Positions 18,958 through 29,727 of a stretch of DNA of 64,000 nucleotides are shown here, one piece after another. The DNA lies in assembly GCA_934132805.1 (NCBI GenBank), contig CAKPAB010000001.1, positions 1 through 64,000 on the forward strand, in the 5' to 3' direction. How positions within the stretch are numbered: the stretch's first letter is position 1; each line of letters starts with the position of its first letter. The notes under the pieces are model-generated. The model worked only from the letters and a program-made list of their open reading frames with translations, made no database searches and was not told the DNA's origin. The stretch comes from an uncultured Clostridia bacterium. Lineage in GTDB: Bacteria > Bacillota > Clostridia > TANB77 > CAG-508. The translations under genes and the position numbers were made by a program.

Positions 18958-21519
18958 TTATTCAGTCTTCTTTTTTATTAAAATAGAATAAAAAACAATA
19001 ATTCCAATGGCAAAAATAGTAACACATATTCCAGTCTTAAAGCCTGGTAATTGGTATTTTATTTCAATACTATTTTCTCCCTCTGTTAATGGTATAACCA
19101 TCAATGCATTTTCTACTTTTTCTACTTTTTCTACTTTTATTTCTTCACCATTTCTAAAGATTTTCATTCCTTTTATATATGGTATAGTTGTACATAAATT
19201 TGTATTTTCTTCTGCTTGTACATTAAATTTAATATTATTTTGATTTAATTGTATATCTACTTTTTTATTGTTTATTTCTTCTGTAACTTGTTTTAAAGCA
19301 TCTAAATCTAAAACATAAAATTGTTCTAAATCTATACTTAATTCAATATTTGATTCTACTGTTACAAAAGCTTTATTTGCATTTGTTGGAACATAAAAAA
19401 CTGTTGGTGACATAGAACATGCATATCCTGTAGTATACACATCATTAACATTCAATTTTTCACTTACCATTGCACTATATGCTAAATTTCCATATAAAGC
19501 ATAATTTCCATTTGGTATTTCTATATCATACCTAACCATATTATCACTTGTAGCAATCTTACTTATATTTTTCACTTCTTTATATAGTGTTATATCTTTT
19601 CCTACTAGATAACTATATAGTTTATTTTGATATTCAAATGAATTACTAGCTTCTATTTTTGAATAATCTTTATTATTAATTACAAACGCCATATCTAGTG
19701 CATATGGATTTCTATATACATATTTTCCATTAACCGGCTCAATTTCAGTTATTTTTTCTAAGCCTTTTATATCATATGGTGACAATACATACTTAACTCC
19801 TAATAACGAATCTGCACCTACTATAGATGTGTTTATAATATTAGTAACTTTACCCTCAGACTTATATCCAAGTTTATCTAATAGTTTCATTTGATTATTA
19901 TCAGATGTTGATGTATATGCATTTATTGACATATAATTAAGTGCCAATGCTTCATTATAATTTAATGTTAAATTATTATCATCTTTTTGTCTAGTTTCTA
20001 TTTGAGATACTCTATAATTACCAACATCATATTTTTTTAAGTCTTCTAGTTGTTTTTCTTGTTGTACTTGATATTCATTAAATGTATCAACCTTAGCATA
20101 TTGATATTGTAGCATTAATAATCGTGTATTATGCATCATCTCAATAATACTCGTTAAAAGTATGCAAATTCCTACAATCTGATTTATATTTTTTTTATTT
20201 TTAGTTTTTATATATATCATTATAACAATTGTAATTATAAATAAATAAATTAATGAAATATATACTAATTTATTTTCTGTTATATCTTTAGCCAAATTTA
20301 AACATATGGATACTACACCAAAGACAACAGAAGTTATTATTAATTTTAATATACTTTCTTTTTTTATATTTTCATAATAATTTGCTGCTATAAAAATAAA
20401 TGTAAATATTATAACATATGCAAATCTATAAAAATAGCTTTCTGGTTGCTTTAGCAATGAAAATATTATGAAAAGTGGTTGCCAATAACTAAACATAATT
20501 GTTATAAGTAATGTAATTGCTAATACAAGTTTATTTTTTATTTTATGTGATTTGCTTATAAAAAATTGCATACAACCTATTAATGGTATTGACCCACAAA
20601 AAATTGTCAAAGCATCTGATGTACTTCTAGTTCCTATATGATAATTTTTAATTACTGTTAACATATTACCCCTAAAAACATTTCTAAAATTATCCCAATC
20701 AAAGCTACTTCCTTTTCCACCTCTTAATATTAATACATTTGGTAAAAATAATATCATACTTAGCATTACACCAAGCGACATAGACACAACATATCTTATG
20801 CCATCTTTTATAAATATTGTAAAGCTTTCTTTAAAATCATTTTTTCCTTGTACTTTATCTAATAATTCCTCTACTAAAAACCAAAATATCGAAAATAAGC
20901 AATTTATTCCACCAGTATACCAATTAAAAATAATTGATAGTCCAACTGATATACTTAGTAGCCTCATTTTTTTGTTCTTTACTAATTCATAAACTCCCAA
21001 TAAAATTAGTGGAAGCATATATACTGCATCTATCCACATGATATTACTTGCTTGTGCTATATTATATTGCATCAAAGAATAGCTAATAGCTAGTAAATAT
21101 ACAAATAATGGTTTCATATTTTTAAATCTTTTTTGTATATACCATGAAAAAGTAAAACTTGCTAATGCCAATTTTATAACAACTAATAAATTAAAAAATG
21201 TTGGTATATTATCTTTACTAAAAAGCAATATTAATATATTTAATGGTGAGCTTAAATAATAACCATATATACCTATACCCGTATTTCCCAATGTATTGCT
21301 TAATGTATAAAAAATACTATTTTTTCCTTCTAAGACATCCTTAAAATATGAAAAGAAGTCCATATATTGAATATTAGCATCCATCCAAGCAAATGAATTA
21401 TTTCCAAATGGTGCATATTTTTCTATAATTAGCAATATAAATAACATTGCAAAAACAAGCATAAAGGAAATTGTTGAATTTATTAGTATTTTATTTCCTT
21501 TTTTTATTTTGTTTTCCAT
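18958..21519 (-). CDS. YfhO-family membrane protein
   Basis: An 853-residue polytopic protein. The N-terminal part GNNSFAWMDANIQYMDFFSYF with YTLSNTLGNTGIGIYGYYLSSPLN is characteristic of the YfhO family (PF09586), which has a GT-C-like fold and in other Firmicutes helps glycosylate lipoteichoic acid or related polymers outside the cell. About 12 helices are followed by a beta-rich extracellular domain and one C-terminal helix. A short EKV(EKV) microrepeat lies near 19108-19137. It sits between the GT2-GT4 gene and the exporter permease. Confidence 0.85.
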   Translation of the reverse strand: MENKIKKGNKILINSTISFMLVFAMLFILLIIEKYAPFGNNSFAWMDANIQYMDFFSYFKDVLEGKNSIFYTLSNTLGNTGIGIYGYYLSSPLNILILLFSKDNIPTFFNLLVVIKLALASFTFSWYIQKRFKNMKPLFVYLLAISYSLMQYNIAQASNIMWIDAVYMLPLILLGVYELVKNKKMRLLSISVGLSIIFNWYTGGINCLFSIFWFLVEELLDKVQGKNDFKESFTIFIKDGIRYVVSMSLGVMLSMILFLPNVLILRGGKGSSFDWDNFRNVFRGNMLTVIKNYHIGTRSTSDALTIFCGSIPLIGCMQFFISKSHKIKNKLVLAITLLITIMFSYWQPLFIIFSLLKQPESYFYRFAYVIIFTFIFIAANYYENIKKESILKLIITSVVFGVVSICLNLAKDITENKLVYISLIYLFIITIVIMIYIKTKNKKNINQIVGICILLTSIIEMMHNTRLLMLQYQYAKVDTFNEYQVQQEKQLEDLKKYDVGNYRVSQIETRQKDDNNLTLNYNEALALNYMSINAYTSTSDNNQMKLLDKLGYKSEGKVTNIINTSIVGADSLLGVKYVLSPYDIKGLEKITEIEPVNGKYVYRNPYALDMAFVINNKDYSKIEASNSFEYQNKLYSYLVGKDITLYKEVKNISKIATSDNMVRYDIEIPNGNYALYGNLAYSAMVSEKLNVNDVYTTGYACSMSPTVFYVPTNANKAFVTVESNIELSIDLEQFYVLDLDALKQVTEEINNKKVDIQLNQNNIKFNVQAEENTNLCTTIPYIKGMKIFRNGEEIKVEKVEKVENALMVIPLTEGENSIEIKYQLPGFKTGICVTIFAIGIIVFYSILIKKKTE

Positions 21520-21535
21520 TATATCCCCCTATAGT

Positions 21536-23839
21536 TTATTTATAAATCTTCCTTAATTTTTCTTTAATTCCTGCCTTTTTCACTAATTTTATAATACCAG
21601 TAGCTTGTAAAAATTTTATAAAACCTCTATAAACTGGGTTTGACCACAATCTTCCTTTTAACATAGATATTTTATAACTTTTAGCATTTTCAATTTCTAA
21701 ATTATTTCCTCCACTTTGTGGAAAATAATTTCTTCTGTCTATTTGATTATATAAAACTATATATTGCTTATATAAATCTTTGTTTACTACACTTAATGGG
21801 TTTATTGAAGTTCCATTTTTAGCAAATTCTTCAAATTCTTCTTCAAATGTTTTTACCATATTATTAACTGTAAAGCCATTTAATATTTTTTCTCTGCAAT
21901 TATTTTTAATTTTATTATCTGCAAGTACTTCTTCTATAGCATTAGCATATCTTTCTATCTCTTCTTCTGAATAATTTCTATTGTACATTCCATTTTTTGC
22001 AGTTTGAATATTTTGAACTACTCTACCACAAGTATCGTCTACTAATTCTTTCTGTCCACCTACATCTGCTGTAACTACAGGTGTTCCCATAGCCAATGAT
22101 TCATAAGTAGTAATTGTTAAGCCTTCTACTAAAGAGCATATAACACTTACATCTGCAACTTTATAAAATGGTTTTACATTGCTTTGCATTCCGAAGAATA
22201 TTACATTTTCAGCAACTCCATCTTTTTGTGCCATTTTTTTCATTTCTGTCAAAACCGGACCATCACCTACTACCATTAGTACTATATTAGGGTCTTTTTC
22301 TAACATCTTTTTTAGTACTTTTAAAATAAATATTGGTCTCTTTTCTTCTGATATCCTACATAAGAATAAAATTGCTTTTTTTCCTTTTAATCTATCTTTT
22401 TGTTCTGCTAAATCTTTATTGCTTTCTATATCTATTTTTTGACTATCAAATTCTTTTTCGTCAACACCAATATATACTGTTTTTACATTATCTATAGTTC
22501 TGCCTAAATCTTCCTTCATTATTTTTCTTAGTACTTTTGTACATGTATAAGTTTTATCCAAAAAACCATCTATTGCAACAGAGTCTCTTGGATATTCTCC
22601 ATTTCTCCATCCCCAATTTACACTATGTAAATAATCTGTAAATACAACATTTGGGAATTCTGATTTTAACCATGGTATAGCATAAAAGCCAAAATAACTA
22701 CTTGATTGCATTACTATATCTATATTTCTTGATTTTATTAAATAATGTATAAATGCTGGCCAATCTTGTCTATTTAAAAAGCTTGTTAAGTCAAATACTT
22801 CTGCATGTTTTTCAAACTTTTGTCTCCAAACATATTCAGAATATTCTGTTGTGACTATTGTAATATCAAATTTATTTTTATCTAGCCTTTCTATTAAATC
22901 CAAATTAAATTTATCTGCTCCACCAACTTTAAACCATGGAAATATAAATAATAATCTTATTTTTTCGCCCTTATTATTGATTGGTTTACGATTCCAATCA
23001 AATATATATGGATATGTATCATAATTCCATTTCGTTGTTGTTGGAAATTGTATTGCATATACATCATTTTTAACTTTTTTTGCTTGCTTTTCTATTTCAT
23101 TTCTTGCATGTTCATCTCTTTTTTTATCATTATTAATAGAGTCTAATATCCCGCCTTCTTTTTTCTTTCTATACCAAAAACCATAATAATTCATTCTAAT
23201 AGGAAAATATCCTTTTTCCATCATTCTTAGCCATAAATGCCAATCTTCATGAACATCATTATCCACTACTCCATATCCACCAACATCAAGTAATGCTTCT
23301 TTTTTTATTAATGAACAGACAGGAACAATATTTTCTTTTTTTTCTATATTGCAATCAAAGATTTTTCTCCATAAAAATTCTTGACCATCAAAATTAACTA
23401 AATCTGCATATACCCATGACGCTTTAGGATTTGTTTTTAATGTCCAATAACTGCATTCTAGCATAGTTCTATCTATTGTATCATCTGCGTCTAATATAAA
23501 TAATAAATCACAATTAGATTTAGCAATTGCTGTATCTCTTGCCAAAATTCTGCCCTGATTTTTTTCATTATATACTTTTATTCTACTGTCTAGATTTTCA
23601 ATCTCTTTTAAAGTTTCTTCTGTACCTTCTTCTGTGCTTCCATCATTAATAATTATCCATTCCCAATATGGAAATGTTTGGTTTATTACTGAATTAGCTG
23701 TTTGTCTAATATAGTTTTTACAATTATAATAACCTGTTATTATACTTATTAAAGGTTGTCCATCATTAATTGATTTATTTTTTGTTAATTCTTTTCCTGG
23801 GACCATATTATAGTCAAAATATTTTTCTTCCTCATTCAT
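21536..23839 (-). CDS. Two-domain glycosyltransferase (GT2 fused to GT4)
   Basis: A 767-residue cytosolic enzyme. Residues about 28-270 form a GT2 domain (ISIITGYYNCKNYIRQT, NDGSTEEGTE, LDADDTID), and about 300-690 form a GT4 domain (FPWFKVGGADKFNLDLI, AILFLCRISEEKRP, then the nucleotide-sugar-binding YESLAMGTPVVTADVGG). Such fusions add two successive sugars to a growing chain. It lies between the export ATPase and the YfhO gene, within 17 bases of each neighbour, so it is clearly part of the operon. Confidence 0.9.
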   Translation of the reverse strand: MNEEEKYFDYNMVPGKELTKNKSINDGQPLISIITGYYNCKNYIRQTANSVINQTFPYWEWIIINDGSTEEGTEETLKEIENLDSRIKVYNEKNQGRILARDTAIAKSNCDLLFILDADDTIDRTMLECSYWTLKTNPKASWVYADLVNFDGQEFLWRKIFDCNIEKKENIVPVCSLIKKEALLDVGGYGVVDNDVHEDWHLWLRMMEKGYFPIRMNYYGFWYRKKKEGGILDSINNDKKRDEHARNEIEKQAKKVKNDVYAIQFPTTTKWNYDTYPYIFDWNRKPINNKGEKIRLLFIFPWFKVGGADKFNLDLIERLDKNKFDITIVTTEYSEYVWRQKFEKHAEVFDLTSFLNRQDWPAFIHYLIKSRNIDIVMQSSSYFGFYAIPWLKSEFPNVVFTDYLHSVNWGWRNGEYPRDSVAIDGFLDKTYTCTKVLRKIMKEDLGRTIDNVKTVYIGVDEKEFDSQKIDIESNKDLAEQKDRLKGKKAILFLCRISEEKRPIFILKVLKKMLEKDPNIVLMVVGDGPVLTEMKKMAQKDGVAENVIFFGMQSNVKPFYKVADVSVICSLVEGLTITTYESLAMGTPVVTADVGGQKELVDDTCGRVVQNIQTAKNGMYNRNYSEEEIERYANAIEEVLADNKIKNNCREKILNGFTVNNMVKTFEEEFEEFAKNGTSINPLSVVNKDLYKQYIVLYNQIDRRNYFPQSGGNNLEIENAKSYKISMLKGRLWSNPVYRGFIKFLQATGIIKLVKKAGIKEKLRKIYK

Positions 23840-23854
23840 TAAATATACTCTCCT

Positions 23855-24601
23855 TTATTTTGTCTCTTTAATATATTCTTCCACAACTTCTTTTGTTTCT
23901 CCATCCATTTTTATTTTTCCATCTTTAAGCCATACTGCTCTATCACATAACCTTTTTACTGATTCCATACTATGTGTTACAAATACCATTGTTTTTCCTT
24001 CGTTTTTTAATTCTAACATTTTATTAAAGCATTTATTTTGAAAATGTTCATCACCTACAGATAATATTTCGTCTATAAGCAAAATATCTGCATCAACATT
24101 TATTGCTACCGAAAAGGCTAATCTCATATACATTCCTGATGAATATGTTCTTACTGGATTATCTATAAAGTCCCTTAGCTCTGAAAATTCTATTATGTCT
24201 TCTAGTCTTTCATCTATTTCTTTTTTTGTCAAACCAAATATAGAAGCATTAAAATATATATTTTCTCTTCCTGAAAAATCAGGATGGAAACCTGCTCCTA
24301 ATTCTAATAAAGATGTTAGTTTTCCATTTGTTTCTATTTTTCCTTTATTTGGATATATTATTTTTGTCATTAATTTTAGTAATGTTGATTTTCCACTTCC
24401 ATTTGTTCCAATTAAAGCTACAACTTCACCTTTTTTTACATTTAGATTAATTCCTTTTAATACTTCTCTTTTTTCTTTTCTATTTCTACTAAACAAAAAC
24501 AATAATTTTTCTTTAATAGTATTTGCCTTATCTAAATACACATTAAATGTTTTGTATACATTATCTACTATAATGCTATATTCTTCATTATTTTTTTTCA
24601 T
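23855..24601 (-). CDS. ABC polysaccharide export ATPase (Wzt/TagH-like)
   Basis: A 248-residue nucleotide-binding protein with Walker A GTNGSGKSTLLKL, the polysaccharide-exporter version of the signature motif (YSSGMYMRLAFSVA), Walker B ILLIDEILSVGDEHF and the switch His in VTHSMESV. There is no C-terminal carbohydrate-binding domain, so the exporter is of the short type. It pairs with the permease at 18152-18928. Confidence 0.93.
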   Translation of the reverse strand: MKKNNEEYSIIVDNVYKTFNVYLDKANTIKEKLLFLFSRNRKEKREVLKGINLNVKKGEVVALIGTNGSGKSTLLKLMTKIIYPNKGKIETNGKLTSLLELGAGFHPDFSGRENIYFNASIFGLTKKEIDERLEDIIEFSELRDFIDNPVRTYSSGMYMRLAFSVAINVDADILLIDEILSVGDEHFQNKCFNKMLELKNEGKTMVFVTHSMESVKRLCDRAVWLKDGKIKMDGETKEVVEEYIKETK

Positions 24602-24671
24602 TTTAAGCCTTTTTCCTTTCTAATTTTTCTCATTATATCATAAAATTATAATTTGTAAACATTTGTCGTAT

Positions 24672-25322
24672 TTATTTTTTATGTTTTGCTTTCTTTTTTC
24701 CTGTAAAAATTTTTATTATAACTATTAAAACAATGACTGCTACTACTATTCCTATAATTTCTTTATTATTTGAATCTATTTTTTTATTCTCTTCTTGATT
24801 TTCTATTTCATTAATTATAGTTTTATCTGTAAGAGTTGTTTGCATATCGTTTGCGGTAGAATTTTCATCTGTATTTGTATCTACACTAGAGCTATCACTT
24901 TGTGTTATTTTTATTATATATGTCCTAACTGTTCCAGATTCTGCTGCAACATCAATTCTATATTCATTTTGATTTTTATTTATTTTTATATTTCCAGTTC
25001 CTGTTACAGTTGCCTTGCTGTCATCTGCTATTGCTTTTATATTGATTTCACTTTCTTTTACTTCCTTATTCAAAGTATATTCTAGGGTTTGCTTATCAAA
25101 TTCAGGTGATAATTCATATCCTTCCACACTTAAACTTGACAAATAATTATTATTTGATTTTAATGTATCAAATTTCTTATTTTGTTCTTGTTCCATTTTT
25201 TCTGTTTGATTTCTTGCATCACCATCAGTAAAGTCAGCAAAACTTCCATATACATTATAAAAGTTTATATAAAAAGTTGTTGTTATACAAAATACAATTA
25301 AAAATTTTATAATTTTTTTCAT
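24672..25322 (-). CDS. Exported protein with a cadherin-like beta-sandwich domain
   Basis: A 216-residue protein with an N-terminal signal segment (about 1-27), a spacer, one cadherin-like beta-sandwich domain (PF12733 type; YLSSLSVEGYELSPEFD, then TYIIKIT, about 55-140), a Thr/Asn-rich linker and a C-terminal membrane helix with a Lys-rich tail (about 190-216). This gives a wall-spanning, membrane-anchored topology. The domain generally mediates binding at the cell surface; the partner is unknown. It lies between the glucosaminidase gene and the export ATPase. Confidence 0.75.
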   Translation of the reverse strand: MKKIIKFLIVFCITTTFYINFYNVYGSFADFTDGDARNQTEKMEQEQNKKFDTLKSNNNYLSSLSVEGYELSPEFDKQTLEYTLNKEVKESEINIKAIADDSKATVTGTGNIKINKNQNEYRIDVAAESGTVRTYIIKITQSDSSSVDTNTDENSTANDMQTTLTDKTIINEIENQEENKKIDSNNKEIIGIVVAVIVLIVIIKIFTGKKKAKHKK

Positions 25323-25342
25323 ATTAATTCATTCCCTTCTAC

Positions 25343-25394
25343 AAAAAATAGGTTGGAAAAGAATTGAATTTCACTCTAATTTTCCAACCTATTT
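25343..25394 (-). terminator. Rho-independent terminator of the glucosaminidase gene
   Basis: A 15-base stem (25346-25360 with 25380-25394) containing GGTTGGAAAA is followed on the minus strand by a T run (complement of 25343-25348). It ends the transcript of the gene at 25399-28227. Confidence 0.85.
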
Positions 25395-25398
25395 CCAT

Positions 25399-28227
25399 TT
25401 ATTTCAAGTATTTTATAGGCATAAATGCCTGTCTACCATCTGATAATTGAATTCTGCACCAATCATATCCATCTATATTATTATATCTTCCTTTATCAAT
25501 TACCCTTACCTCTGTTCCATCTGATAATGCCGTTATTTGGTCTAAGTAGATACTTGGTCCTACTCTTATTTTACAACCACTTCCGTCATTTGTTTTAACT
25601 TTTGCAGTATAATAACAATTTGTAACATCATTAACAACACTCAAATATGTTCCTGACATATAACCTATTACTCCATCCTCAGTTATTACTTTTTGCCAAT
25701 TGCTATTAATTCCCCTCTGCACTGATAAAATAACAGTTCCTTGTGGTATTAATCTTAATTGTTTAGAACTTGTATTTGCACTTTCTCTTAAATACAATCC
25801 ACCATTTGCAGTAACCTTTACATTAATTGGTGATATTTCTGAGTTATTTACTGGCATTGCATATGCTGTTGTATTCATTTTTTCATATACTGGTATTATA
25901 AATGTAAAATTAGCATCTGTTTTTCCTGTATTAGCATACATTGATTTTAATGTTCTTGCTTCACTATATGCTCCCATTAAATTTTGCATATATTGATGTT
26001 CATATAATGCTGTTCCATTTCGTGTATCTATATCAAATTTATTTTGATATAGTGTATTTTGATAATTTTCTAACCAGTTTCTTTTGCAGAAATCTATTCC
26101 GCCTTCAATTGCTTTTTCCATTGTGTCCCAACCATAAGATTTAGCTGTAGCTAATGCATTTTTACATATCTCTGCCCATCCATTTCCTGATGCGCCTATG
26201 TTGAATGGATTATAGTATGTTTTTCCATCTCCTCCATCCATTCCTCTACCTATAATTGTACCTGAATTACCTTGTTCTTGTAACAATCTTGATACTATGT
26301 AATATGAATTTACATTTTTATTTCTACATGCAGTATCTATATCATTAGCATAATTTTGTAAAAATGTACCACTCACTTTGCTTTTTACTCCTTCTAGAGA
26401 GCATACTCCATTTAAATAACTATTTAAATTTTGAAATTGGAATACATTAGTTTCGTCTAAGAAGTTTCTTGGGTCCATATAATATGCTATTGCTTTTTCT
26501 GATGCACAATACCATCCACTATCATACAAAGTTGTCCCACATACTGAGCATATCCATTCTCCACCATATGAAGTTGGTACTAAGTTTCTTGAATGTACTT
26601 TATATTCTCCTGCAACAACATCATCAAATTTTAAACCTGTATATAATAATTCAAAATTCCAATTTGGATGTTTATCAATTAAATTTTGTATTTTTTCTTT
26701 ATATCCAGGATATTTTGTCTCATCTATATTTATATTGTTTTTAGATTCAACAAAAACAAATCTTTGTGCTTTTGAGCCATTACCTGCATATACTTGTATA
26801 TTTCTAGCATTACCTGCAATACCATCTTGAACATCTAAATATAAATCATTACACTTTGAAATAATAGAATATGTTCCATCTGTGTTTTTAGCAATTATCC
26901 ATTTTTGTGCATCTGTTCCATTTGAATCATATTGCCTTACATTAGTTCCAGATGTTTTTCCTCCATCAGCTACATCTAATGCTTTACCAGAATGCGCTGC
27001 TGTTATTGAATAATATCCATCTCCTAAATATTTAACTTTAAATCTTTGTTGTCCAACTATTGCATCTTGATATAATTGCAAATTAGCATAACTTTGTGTT
27101 GAGCCTCCTGCAATATCAAATACATATTGTGTATTTAAAGATGATTTTATTGTATATGTTCCATCTGATATTGTTTTTTCTGGCTTTGGTGTTTCATTTT
27201 TGTCTGGTGTACTACTTGAAACATTTTCAAACTCAAATTTTTGTGCTTTTGTTCCATTTCCAGCATACATCTGTATATTTTTTCCATTGCCAGCACTTCC
27301 GCCTTGTACGTCTATGTATAAACCATTATGTTTTGAAATAATAGAATATGTTCCATCGCTGTTTTTAGCAATTATCCATTTTTGTGCATCTGTTCCATTT
27401 GATTTAAATTGTTGTACATTTGTTCCTGATTCTTTTCCACCATTTGCTACATCTAATGATTTGTCAGAATGTTCTGCAAATATAGAATAATATCCATCTC
27501 CTAAGTATTTAACCTTAAATCTTTGTTGCCATACATTTGAATTTTGATATAATTGTATATTGGCATAATTTTCTTTTGACCCGTCTACAACATCAAAAAC
27601 ATATTTAGTATTTAAAGATGATTTTATTGTATATGTTCCATCAGATAACGTCTTTTCTGGTTTTACTGTTTCATTTTTGTCTGGTGTACTATTTGAAATA
27701 TTTTCAAATACAAATTTTTGTGCTTTTGTTCCATTTCCAGCATACATTTGTATATTTCTTCCATTTCCAGCTTTGCCATCTTGTACATCTATATATAAAC
27801 CATTACACTTTGAAACAATAGAGTACGTTCCATCATTGTTTTTAGCAATTATCCATTTTTGTGCATCTGTTCCATTTGAAGCATATTGTCTTACATTAGT
27901 TCCTGATGTTTTTCCTCCATCAGCTACGTCTAATGACTTGTTAGAATGTACCGCAAATATAGAATAATATCCATCTCCTAGATATGTAATTTGGAATTTT
28001 TGTTGCCATACATTTGCATTTTGATATAGCTGTAAATTTGCATAACTTTCTTTTGAGCCATCTACTATGTCAAATACATATTTTGTGTCTAGTGCTGATT
28101 TTATTACATATGTTCCATTTTCTAATGTTTTTGTGTTTTCAACTGCCTTTGTTTCTTTTATATTAAATATAAAAAGTAGAATTAAAAAGGTAATTGAAAT
28201 ATATAATATTTTTTTGATTTTTTTCAT
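25399..28227 (-). CDS. Secreted ricin-repeat glucosaminidase with SH3 domains
   Basis: About 942 residues: signal peptide (about 1-30), three closely similar ricin B-type units (roughly 35-180, 195-345, 360-505), a glucosaminidase-type catalytic region (about 510-790; DPRNFLDETNVFQF, then YIVSRLLQEQGNSGT and YNPFNIGASG, as in LytB/GH73-like autolysins) and two C-terminal bacterial SH3 domains. It would cut peptidoglycan glycan strands while binding wall polymers. A ribosome binding site (AAAGGAAG) fits ATG 28227 better than the upstream ATG at 28245. The three lectin units are also strongly repeated at the DNA level, suggesting recent duplication. Confidence 0.87.
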   Translation of the reverse strand: MKKIKKILYISITFLILLFIFNIKETKAVENTKTLENGTYVIKSALDTKYVFDIVDGSKESYANLQLYQNANVWQQKFQITYLGDGYYSIFAVHSNKSLDVADGGKTSGTNVRQYASNGTDAQKWIIAKNNDGTYSIVSKCNGLYIDVQDGKAGNGRNIQMYAGNGTKAQKFVFENISNSTPDKNETVKPEKTLSDGTYTIKSSLNTKYVFDVVDGSKENYANIQLYQNSNVWQQRFKVKYLGDGYYSIFAEHSDKSLDVANGGKESGTNVQQFKSNGTDAQKWIIAKNSDGTYSIISKHNGLYIDVQGGSAGNGKNIQMYAGNGTKAQKFEFENVSSSTPDKNETPKPEKTISDGTYTIKSSLNTQYVFDIAGGSTQSYANLQLYQDAIVGQQRFKVKYLGDGYYSITAAHSGKALDVADGGKTSGTNVRQYDSNGTDAQKWIIAKNTDGTYSIISKCNDLYLDVQDGIAGNARNIQVYAGNGSKAQRFVFVESKNNINIDETKYPGYKEKIQNLIDKHPNWNFELLYTGLKFDDVVAGEYKVHSRNLVPTSYGGEWICSVCGTTLYDSGWYCASEKAIAYYMDPRNFLDETNVFQFQNLNSYLNGVCSLEGVKSKVSGTFLQNYANDIDTACRNKNVNSYYIVSRLLQEQGNSGTIIGRGMDGGDGKTYYNPFNIGASGNGWAEICKNALATAKSYGWDTMEKAIEGGIDFCKRNWLENYQNTLYQNKFDIDTRNGTALYEHQYMQNLMGAYSEARTLKSMYANTGKTDANFTFIIPVYEKMNTTAYAMPVNNSEISPINVKVTANGGLYLRESANTSSKQLRLIPQGTVILSVQRGINSNWQKVITEDGVIGYMSGTYLSVVNDVTNCYYTAKVKTNDGSGCKIRVGPSIYLDQITALSDGTEVRVIDKGRYNNIDGYDWCRIQLSDGRQAFMPIKYLK

Positions 28228-28343
28228 ATTTTCTCTTCCTTTCATATATTTATTTCATCCTAATTTTATCATATTTTGTAGAATATTTAAACATTTTTAA
28301 TATTACATTTATGTTACAATTATATTACATAAAACTTTCTTTT

Positions 28344-29723
28344 TTATTTTCTAAATATTTTCTTTGCAAATTTAAAAAATCTACTATTATATATTTCTTC
28401 TAACTTTCTATTTAACTCATGATTTTCAGCATTTACTTTTTCTAATTCAATATTTTTAGCATTCAAACTATCCATCAATTTTCCTGCCTTTTCTTTTTCA
28501 TTTTCTATTTGAGAAGACAGCCATTGCTTTGCTTCTTCACTTTTAGCATAATTTTCATTTACTTGATTATTAGCCTTCACATACAAATTTTGTAAATCTA
28601 TAATATATTTAAGAAATTCCGTTGTATATTCATTTTTATTAATTCCTGTATTATTTTTGACAATATAAATAGAATTAGATGAATTTAAATTTTTATAAGC
28701 ATAATCGTAATTTTCTTTTACAATTTTATCTATGTCATCTTGGTTTAATTTTTCTACTAAATCAACTATTTTTCTTTCTTCAATAGTTTCAAAGTCTATT
28801 GCGGCAAAATTTGTATTTGCAACTTTTTCTATAATATCTGGAGTCAAAATACATTTTATTCCATTATAACTACTTATTAATGCAATTTTTTTCATTGCAA
28901 CCGCTTCTAATATACATCGTCCCATTCCTATAACCATATCATTTTCTGCCATAATTTCAGCAACATTATTTATTTGTCCCAGCATAATAACAGATTTTTT
29001 TATATCTTCTATCCATTCTTCTACTTCTTTCCTTTTTTCACCATCTCCTGCTATTGTTAACACTGAATTAGGATGTTTTTCATTATATATTCTAAACAAA
29101 GCTATTGCATTTTTTATTGAATCTAATTTTTCGGTGCTAAGCCTACTAATCAACAAAATTTTTTCGATTTTCTCAGGATTTTTTTTACCATTAAAGTTAT
29201 CAAAATCTATACTGTTTTTTATAACTAAATATTTGTTATCTTGTATATTATACTTTGTTTTATTTTCCTCTTTTACTGCTTCTGTTATTGTTATTATTTT
29301 TTGAGCCAACTCAAAATACAAATTAAACATTATATTATAAGAAAGATAATTTTTTTCAAACCAATCATATGTTCCTTTTATTTCTGAGTGAATATATGCA
29401 ACATATGGCACTTCGCAAAAAACACATGCAGGAAACACTACACTTATGCAATCTATTTGATGAATATTAACTTGTTCAATATTATATTTTTTTATAATAT
29501 CACATATATGTTGTATTTTAGTAGTATCAACTTCATTTTGAATAATAAATTCAAAATCTATACATATTGCTCCTACTTTTTCAAACTGTTCTTTATAAAT
29601 CCCATTTTTTGCTACTACCACAACTTTATAGCCTTTTTTTATTAATTGAGTCGTTTGACTTAAAGCTGCTGTTTCAATTCCACCTATACCAAGTTGTTTT
29701 AAACATAACATTATTGTTTTCAA
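28344..29723 (-). CDS. GT4 glycosyltransferase with C-terminal coiled coil
   Basis: A 459-residue enzyme with a GT-B fold. LKQLGIGGIETAALSQTTQLIKKG is the N-terminal acceptor-side signature; KILLISRLSTEKLD and ILEAVAMKKIALISS mark the nucleotide-sugar side. Residues about 390-450 form a heptad-rich coiled coil, perhaps for complex assembly. It ends one gene set and starts five bases after the stop of the GT2 gene at 29728-30669. Confidence 0.85.
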   Translation of the reverse strand: MKTIMLCLKQLGIGGIETAALSQTTQLIKKGYKVVVVAKNGIYKEQFEKVGAICIDFEFIIQNEVDTTKIQHICDIIKKYNIEQVNIHQIDCISVVFPACVFCEVPYVAYIHSEIKGTYDWFEKNYLSYNIMFNLYFELAQKIITITEAVKEENKTKYNIQDNKYLVIKNSIDFDNFNGKKNPEKIEKILLISRLSTEKLDSIKNAIALFRIYNEKHPNSVLTIAGDGEKRKEVEEWIEDIKKSVIMLGQINNVAEIMAENDMVIGMGRCILEAVAMKKIALISSYNGIKCILTPDIIEKVANTNFAAIDFETIEERKIVDLVEKLNQDDIDKIVKENYDYAYKNLNSSNSIYIVKNNTGINKNEYTTEFLKYIIDLQNLYVKANNQVNENYAKSEEAKQWLSSQIENEKEKAGKLMDSLNAKNIELEKVNAENHELNRKLEEIYNSRFFKFAKKIFRK

Positions 29724-29727
29724 ACTA

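Noticed and set aside
19100..19140. Short tandem repeat TTTCTACTTT in the YfhO gene as a phase-variation tract
   Set aside because: Only three in-frame units of nine bases; a copy-number change would not alter the frame.
25700..28000. Plus-strand open frames opposite the ricin-repeat gene that are themselves repeated
   Set aside because: They mirror the duplicated lectin units on the other strand and have no start signals.
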